A DNA stretch of 64,000 bases from Planctomycetota bacterium. Lineage in GTDB: Bacteria; Planctomycetota; Phycisphaerae; Phycisphaerales; Phycisphaeraceae. The stretch covers positions 496,001 to 560,000 of the forward strand of contig CP066225.1 in NCBI GenBank assembly GCA_016350165.1. The letters run 5' to 3'. The translations under genes and the position numbers were made by a program. How positions within the stretch are numbered: position 1 is the first letter of the stretch; each line of letters starts with the position of its first letter. Shown here one piece after another: positions 31,401-40,400 of this stretch. The notes under the pieces are model-generated. The model made no database searches. It was not told the origin of the DNA and was given only the letters and a program-made list of their open reading frames with translations.

Positions 31401-34400
31401 TTTGGTTTTACAAGGTGACGGTACCTTGACGCTTAGCGGCATGAATACTTTTACCGGTGGAACCACGCTTAATGGCGGCGTTACGACAGTCAACAGCGAC
31501 GACGCGTTCGGCACCGGCTCCGTCACCGTGGCAGGTGCATCAGGATTAACTGCAGGCATCAGCAGCGTGACGCTTGCGAACACCGTTACGTTGAACGATA
31601 CCTTAACCATCTCCGGCGACAATGATCTGACGCTTGACGGTGTGATTAGCGATGATGTCAGCATCGGTTCATTAACCAAAGAAGGCAGCGGCACGCTAAC
31701 GCTGAGCGGTGCCAACACGTACACTGGTAGCACCACGCTTTCCGGCGGCACGGTGATTACTGGGCATGATAGCGCCTTTGGTGACGGCGTGATCAATGTA
31801 GTATCTAACTCAAGCTTAGAATCTAACAGTAGTAACCGCACCCTAGGCAACGACTTTACAATTGACCTGAATAGCATCCTGACGGTGGATGGAACGTTTG
31901 ACCTGTTGCTCACGGGCGATATCGATGGTGAAGGTGGATTGACTAAAGAGGGTGATAGCACGCTGACACTCAGCGGAAATAATACCTACACCGGCGCGAC
32001 CCTCATCAGCGGTGGTGTTTTGAAAGTAATGGGCAATGATGCCCTCGGTAATGGCGAACTAACTGTCTTGGGCAGTGCGGAATTGATCGTTGCTGACATC
32101 GTGACCGAGCTTGATAATGATATCGCGATCGACTCCGGCCAAACCTTCACAGTAGGCGAGCTTGGTGACATGACCCTGTCGGGCGTGATCTCAGGCGAAG
32201 GCAGCTTGCACAAGGTTGGCGACGGAACACTGAAACTCTCCGGCAACAACACTTACACCGGCGGCATGACCATTTCTGATGGCGTCATCGAATTAGTAGG
32301 CAACTCAAGTTCCTCTCTCACATACTCTGTACTTGGTCACCGTGACAGCACACTAACATTTACAGGGGATGCGGGACTTCGAGCTGGAGCAGATACGTTA
32401 GTACACGGTACTTATACTCCAAATAAGATAGATCTAGATAGTTATGTCATGACCGCTGACGGCGAAGGGAAACTAGAACTTCTCGGCAAAATTACCGGTG
32501 ATGGGGGCAGTATTGTTTACGATGGATCTGGCGAGCTTAAATTACTCAATTACGCAAACACATTTACCGGCGGAGTAACCTTGAATGGAGGCACGCTTAC
32601 GATTAGTAACGGCGCACTTGGGACCGGCAAATTAACTGTGGGAGGATCAGCAGAATTATTCCAATATTCAGATTTCCTCACGTTAGATAATACGATCACA
32701 TTGACTGCGGATTTATCTATTCAAGCTGGCCACTATTTGATTCTTGACAGTGACATTGAAGGTGCTGGAGCATTAACAATATCACCAATACACGATAATA
32801 TCCTCATATGGGAGCTTAACGGCAACAATACATTCGCTGGTGGTGTAACCCTCAACACAGGAAGTGATATAACCATCAGCAATCATAGCGCACTCGGTAG
32901 TGGCACATTAACCGTGGCAGGCGCATCAAAATTAAGTGCCGGTATTAGTAGCCTCACGCTTGACAATGTGATCACATTAAATGAAGAATTAACCATTACT
33001 AGTGATAATGACCTGACCCTTGACAGTGTGATTGACGGCACGGGCTCCTTGGTAAAAACAGGCAGTGGCACACTGACACTGAATAGCACAAACACGTATA
33101 GCGGTGGCACAACACTTTATGGCAGCAAAATCCTTTTGGGTAGTGATAATGCGATCGGTACTGGCACATTAACCATAGCAGACGTATCAGAATTAAGTGT
33201 CACCGTTAATAGTGTCACACTTGATAACGCTGTTAAATTAGATGATGTTTTAACTATTGCCGGTGACAGTGACCTGATCTTTAAAGGTTTGATCAGTGGA
33301 ACAGGCTCATTAATAAAAGAAGGAAGTGGTACGTGGACACTTCATCGTGGTAACGCATATAGCGGCGGCACCACGATCTATGGCGGTATAATCAAAATAT
33401 TCAATGATGACGCGATCGGTACCGGCACGCTAACATTCATGGGTGATGCAGGTTTTCAAACAGAAGCAGGCGAACGTTGGGTTTACAATGATATCAATCT
33501 CAATAGTTATGTCATGACCGATAGCGGCAAGGGATATATGACATTCTTCGGTGATATCTCCGGTACAGGTGGGAGTATTATTTGCGGAACAGGCCAACTT
33601 GCTCTATCCGGTGATAACACTTTCACTGGCGGTGTGATCATGAACGGCGGGGTGCTTTACGTTGGAGATAACGCACTTGGTTCCGGTGCATTAACGATTG
33701 TAGATACAACAACACTCATTCTTGAAGTAAACTCAGCTGAGTATGATAACGCTATAGTACTGAATTCTAATCTGACCGTTAAAGGTAGTACATTGACCTT
33801 TGATGGCGTGATTAGCGGTACAGGAGCATTAATAAAAGGGGACTACGGTACACTAACCCTGAACGGTATCAATAACTACAGCGGCGGCACAGAGCTTACA
33901 GGTGGCGAGACCACAATCGGTAGCGGCACAGCATTCAGTAGCGGGGCAATAGCCGTATCTGGTACATCAGAGTTAAATGCAGGTATCAGCAGTATTGTAC
34001 TTGATAATGCCGTCACCTTGAATGACGACTTAACCGTATCTGGTGATAATGATCTGACCCTTACCAATGTGATTGATGGCACAGGCACATTAACCAAAGA
34101 AGGCAACAGTGTGCTAACACTGAACGGTATGAACACATATGGCGGTGGTACAAATATTAATGCAGGTACTATCATCGCTGTTGGCGGTAACGCGATCGGT
34201 GACATCGGCCCCGTAACATTAGCGGACGTCTCAGGTGCAACGTTGCAACTCAATTCCGATGAAACGATCGGCTCACTGGCTGGCGGAGGCTCCACAGGTG
34301 GCGAAGTTAATCTCCAAAGCCACACCTTAGTGGTTGGTGATGAGAACGACACAACTTTTGATGGTGTAGTTTCAGGTACTGGTGCTTTAGTAAAGCATGG

Positions 34401-37400
34401 GACTGGCATACTCACGCTTACCGGCACAAACACATATAGCGGCGGCACAACACTTTCTGCTGGTGGCATTACAGTTGGCAGTGATAACGCAATCGGCACT
34501 AGTTCATTAACCGTTACTGGCGCATCTGAATTAAGTGCTGGCACAAGTAACATTACGCTTGAGAATACAGTCACCTTGAATGGAGACTTGACGATATCCG
34601 GCGACAATGATCTGACCTTTGACAATACGATTGATGGCTCAAGCACCTTGATAAAAGTGGGTAGAGGAACGCTCACACTCAACGGTGACAATACTTACAA
34701 TGGCAGCACCACAACTTATGGCGGCACAATCATAGTCGGCAGCGACACAGCACTTAGTAGCGGCTCATTAACCATAGCAGATACATCTGAATTAAGCGCA
34801 GGCATTAGTCATATTACGCTTGGTAACGTTATTACTTTAAATAATGACTTAACCATTTCTGGTGACAATGACCTAATCCTTTCCGGTGTAATCAGTGGCA
34901 TGGGTGCACTATTAAAAACAGGTGACTCTACGCTTGTGCTCAACAAGGACAACACTTATATCGGTGGTACAGAGCTTACAGGCGGCATAATTAAATTAGG
35001 CAGCATCAACGCGCTCAGCACTGGTACAATTAGTGTAAAAGCAGCATCAGGATTAAGTACAAGCATCAGCAGTACCACGCTTTATAACACCATCGCCTTG
35101 GATGACGACTTAACCATTACTGGCGACAATGATCTGACCTTTGGTGGCGTGATTAGTGGTGGCTCCACGGGTACATTAATCAAAGAAGGTGTCGGTACGC
35201 TGACGCTTACAGGTCAAAACACGTACAGTGGTGGCACGTTGCTTTCGGGCGGAACGGTGATTGCTGGGCACGATAGCGCCTTTGGTGACGGCGTGATCAA
35301 TGTAGTATCTAACTCAAGCTTAGAATCTAACAGTAGTAACCGCACCCTAGGCAACGACTTTACAATTGACCTGAATAGCATCCTGACGGTGGATGGAACG
35401 TTTGACCTGTTGCTCACGGGCGATATCGATGGTGAAGGTGGATTGACTAAAGAGGGTGATAGCACGCTGACACTCAGCGGAAATAATACCTACACCGGCG
35501 CGACCCTCATCAGCGGTGGTGTTTTGAAAGTAATGGGCAATGATGCCCTCGGTAATGGCGAACTAACTGTCTTGGGCAGTGCGGAATTGATCGTTGCTGA
35601 CATCGTGACCGAGCTTGATAATGATATCGCGATCGACTCCGGCCAAACCTTCACAGTAGGCGAGCTTGGTGACATGACCCTGTCGGGCGTGATCTCAGGC
35701 GAGGGCGGCCTGCTAGAGATCGGTAATAGTACACTGACATTGAACGGTGCCAACACGTATAGTGGCGGTACAACACTTTCCGACGGCGGCATTGCTGTCG
35801 GAAACGACGATGCTCTCGGCAGCGGCACATTAACCGTGTCAGGCATATCAGAATTAAGTGCTAGTATCAACAATGTCACACTTGGGAACACTGTCATCTT
35901 GGACGATGACTTGATCGTTATTGGCGACAATGATCTGACACTTGATGATGTGGTTTCTGGCACGGGCACTTTGATAAAAGAAGGTAGTGGCACACTAACG
36001 CTCAGCGGTGTCAACACCTACAGCGGCAGCACAAAAATGTCTTCAGGTGGCATCACCGTCAGCAACGACAGCGCACTCGGCGATGGCACATTAACTGTGT
36101 CGGGTGCTTCAGAATTAAGTGCCGGTATCAGTAGCGTCACGCTTGCGAATGCGATCATCTTAGATAATAACTTAACGATTACCGGCAACAATGATCTGAT
36201 CCTTACTAATTTCACTGCAGACGCGATCAGTGGTACGGGCGCATTAATCAAAGAGGGTAACGGCACGCTTGTGCTTAACAATGGCAGAAACACCTATAGC
36301 GGCGGCACCATTATTTCTGGCGGCGTCATCGAACTAAGTGATATAGGAGCTGTCTTAACTGAAAATGTTTCTCTTGGTAGCGGTGACGTGACATTTATGG
36401 GTGATGCGGGACTTCGATCAAATTCAGCAGGAGGAACTTATACGCTTAATGATATTAATCTCAATAGTTATATCATGACCGCTGACGGCGAAGGAACGTT
36501 AGAACTTCGAGGTAATATCTCTGGTATAGGCCGTATTGTCTACGATGGATCAGGGAGGCTGCAACTGTTCGGTGATAATACATTTGAAGGCGGCGTGACG
36601 GTGAATGGTGGTGAACTTCAAGCTGATATAGGTGGACTTGGTACCGGAACATTAACGATTGCAGGAGCGTCAACATTATTAGGTTCAGGCATCGATGAGT
36701 TGGATAACGCCATCATCTTGAATGATACATTAACTGTATCCAGCAACAATGATCTGACGCTTGATGGTGGGATTGGCGGTTTGGGTGCTTTGATCATTGA
36801 AGACAACGGTCCGCTGACAATCAATGGAGCGAACACGTATCGTGGCGGGACCACACTCTCAGGCGGCAGCCTCACGGTCGGCAACGACAGCGCACTTGGT
36901 ACCCATTCATTAACAGTATCGGGTGCTTCAAAATTAACCGCTGGCATCAGCAACGTTTCACTTGATAACGCCGTCACGTTAGATGAAGACTTAACGATAT
37001 CCGGCGACAATGATCTGACGCTTGATGGTGTGATTAGTGGCGGTTCCACAAGCACATTAATCAAAGAAGGCGACGGTACGCTGACGCTTACAGGTCAAAA
37101 CACGTACAGTGGTGGCACGACATTGTCGGGTGGTACAGTGGTTGCCGGGCATGATAACGCCTTTGGTGACGGTGTGATCAATGTAGCATCTAACTCAAGC
37201 TTAGAATCTGACAGCAGTAACCGCACCCTAGGCAACGACTTTACCATTGACTCGGGTAGCATACTGACGGTGGACGGCACATTCGACCTATTGCTATCCG
37301 GCGACATCGATGGTGAGGGTGGGCTGACCAAAGAAGGCAACGGCACGCTGACGCTCAGCGGCAATAACACCTATACAGGCGCGACTCTCGTCAGTGGCGG

Positions 37401-40400
37401 CATACTACAGGTGATGGGTGATGATGCTCTGGGTAACGGTGAACTAACCATCCTAGGCAGCGCGGAATTAATCGTTGCCGACATCGTCACTGATCTTGAT
37501 AATGACATCGCGATCGCCTCCGACCAAACCTTCACGGTAGGCGAACTTGGTGATATGACGTTGTCGGGCGTGATCTCAGGCGACGGTGAATTGCTCAAGG
37601 TTGGTAGCGGCACACTGACACTGAATAATGATAACGATTACAGTGGCGGTACGGAAATATCTGCTGGTGGCATTACCGTCGGCAGTGACAATGCACTCGG
37701 CGATGGTACATTAACCGTGTCAAACGCAGCAGAATTAAGTGCTGGCATTAGCAGTATTACACTTGGTAACGCCGTTACCTTAGACGATGACTTAACGATT
37801 ACAGGCAGCAATGATCTAACCCTTGAAGGTGTGATTAAAGGCACGGGCACTTTGATCAAATCAGATGACGGCACGCTAACACTCAATGGCACAAACACCT
37901 ACAGCGGCGATACAGAAATGTCTTCAGGTGGCATCGAAGTCGGCAGCGACACCGCCCTCGGCGATGGCGCATTAACCGTTTCAGGCGCATCGGAGTTAAG
38001 TGCAGGCATCAGCAGCGTTACGCTTGATAACGCCATCACGTTGGATGATGACTTAACAATTACCGACGACAATGATCTGACGCTTAATAATGTAATTGAC
38101 GGCACAGGCGTATTAGTAAAATCCGGAAGCGGTACGCTGACGCTAAATGGTACAAACACGTACAGCGGCGGTACAGAAATGTCTGCTGGTGTCCTCACGG
38201 TCGGCGGCGACGACGCGATCGGCGATGGTACTTTAACCGTATCAGGCACATCAAAACTAAACGCTAGTATCAGCAGCGTCACGCTTGATAATGCTATCAC
38301 ATTGAATGACGACTTAACCATATCCGGCAATAATGATCTAACGCTTACCGATGTGATTTTCGGCACGGGCGTATTAACCAAAGAAGGCAGCGGCACGCTG
38401 ACGCTCAGCGGCACCAACACATACAGCGGCGGCACCAATATTTCTGGTGGAACTATAATCGTTTCTGGAGGTAACGCGATCGGTGACATCGGAATCGTGA
38501 CACTTGCCGACGTTTCAGGTGCAACGTTGCAACTCAATGCCGACGAAACGGTCGGCTCGCTTGCCGGTGGTGGTTCGATGGGCGGCGAAGTCAATTTGCA
38601 GGGCTACACGCTGACGGTTGGTGACGCGAATGATACGACCTTTGATGGTGTGATTTCCGGCACTGGCGGTTTAGTAAAGCAAGGCGACGGCGCACTGACA
38701 CTCAGCGGTACAAACACATACAGCGGCAGCACGAATATTGCAGGCGGCACGATCATCGTTTCCGGCAGTAACACGATTAGTGACAGCGGGAGCGTGACAC
38801 TTGCCGACGTTTCAGGTGCAACGTTGCAACTCGCAGATGACGAGACGATCGGTTCACTGACTGGTGGTGGTTCTACAGGCGGCGAAGTCAAACTCCAGAG
38901 CTACACGTTGACGGTTGGTGACGAAAACGATACCACTTATGCGGGTGTAATTTCCGGCACTGGCGGTTTAGTAAAGCAAGGCGACGGCACACTGATCTTC
39001 AGTAACAGCGACAATATCTACACCGGTGGCACCACGGTGAACGAGGGTATCTTGATCATCAACGGTAACATGGCTAGCGCGAACATGAATGTGGCCAATG
39101 GTGCGATGCTCGCAGGCGTCATGAGCTTAGCCGGTAACTATAACAATGCCGGCACAATTTCACCCGGCAACAGTATTGGTACCGTCACTGTTGGCGGTAA
39201 TCTGACACTGACCGATACGAGCATCTATGACATGGAGATCGAATCGACAGCAGGTGCAGGCGTCGGTAACGACCTGATTGATGTAGGTGGCACCGCAGAT
39301 GTTGATGGCACACTCAACATCATCAGCATTTCGGGTTACACGCCAAACGGGGGTGATACTTTCACTATATTAGAAGCTGACGGCGGTGTGAGCGGCGAAT
39401 TCAGCACAATCCTCGAAAACTTCGGGGCATATGATGTCAAAGCGATTTATGATGCGAATGATATTACCATTCAACTGATTGCCGTTCCGTTTACAGATAT
39501 TGACGTGCCGGATCACCTTGTCCCAGCCGCAGACGCATTTACGCGAATCGCAGATAATAATCCGACCGGCGACATGGCAACTGTGATTAATCAACTGCAA
39601 GGCCTCACGGATGCGCAGTTAATCGCAGCCTTTGAACAGACCGTGCCGAACTACCTTGTTCCGCAGGCTGAAGCGACGTTCAAAGGCATCGACGTGCAGA
39701 ACAACAACTTCAATGGCCGCCTCAACGAATTACGTTATGGGCTGCCGAAACTCTGGTCTAACAACATGCAAGTCCAAACACCAGAAGATGCCACTGCTCA
39801 AGAATCTGCCGATCCCGAAGTGGCGATCAACTTTGCAATGCAAGCTCAGGAAACGCTTGAACAGCAGCAGGAAACCGTACGTCTCAGCGGGACTCAAAAA
39901 GAGACCCGTGTTGCTGAAAAAGATACGAATGTTACTGAAAAAGGCCTCTGGGGCGCATGGGCCAATGGCTTCGGTACCTTCGGTGACTTCGATTCACAGG
40001 AAAGCCAAGCCGGTTACGAATTCAATACCGGCGGCGTGACTTTCGGCTTTGATTATAGGGTTTTAGACACGCTCGCCGCTGGCGCTTTCCTCGGCTACTC
40101 CAACACCGGCGTTACCGTCGATAACGGCTTTGGCACCAGCTCATTCAGCAGCATCAACACCGGCATGTACATGACGTGGTTTAACGACGAAGGTTTTTAT
40201 GCATCAGGCTTGTTCGGCGGCGGCGTGAACTTCTATGAGAATAATAGACGTATTCGTTTTGGTGCGATTGATCGCGTTGCGGAGTCCGACCCAACCGGTT
40301 TTTACCTGCAGACGCTTGCGACCGGTGGTTACGAGTTCAAGAAAGGCAATTGGGGTATCGGCCCGCAGCTGGCGTTGCAGTGGGTGAACCTGCAGATCGG

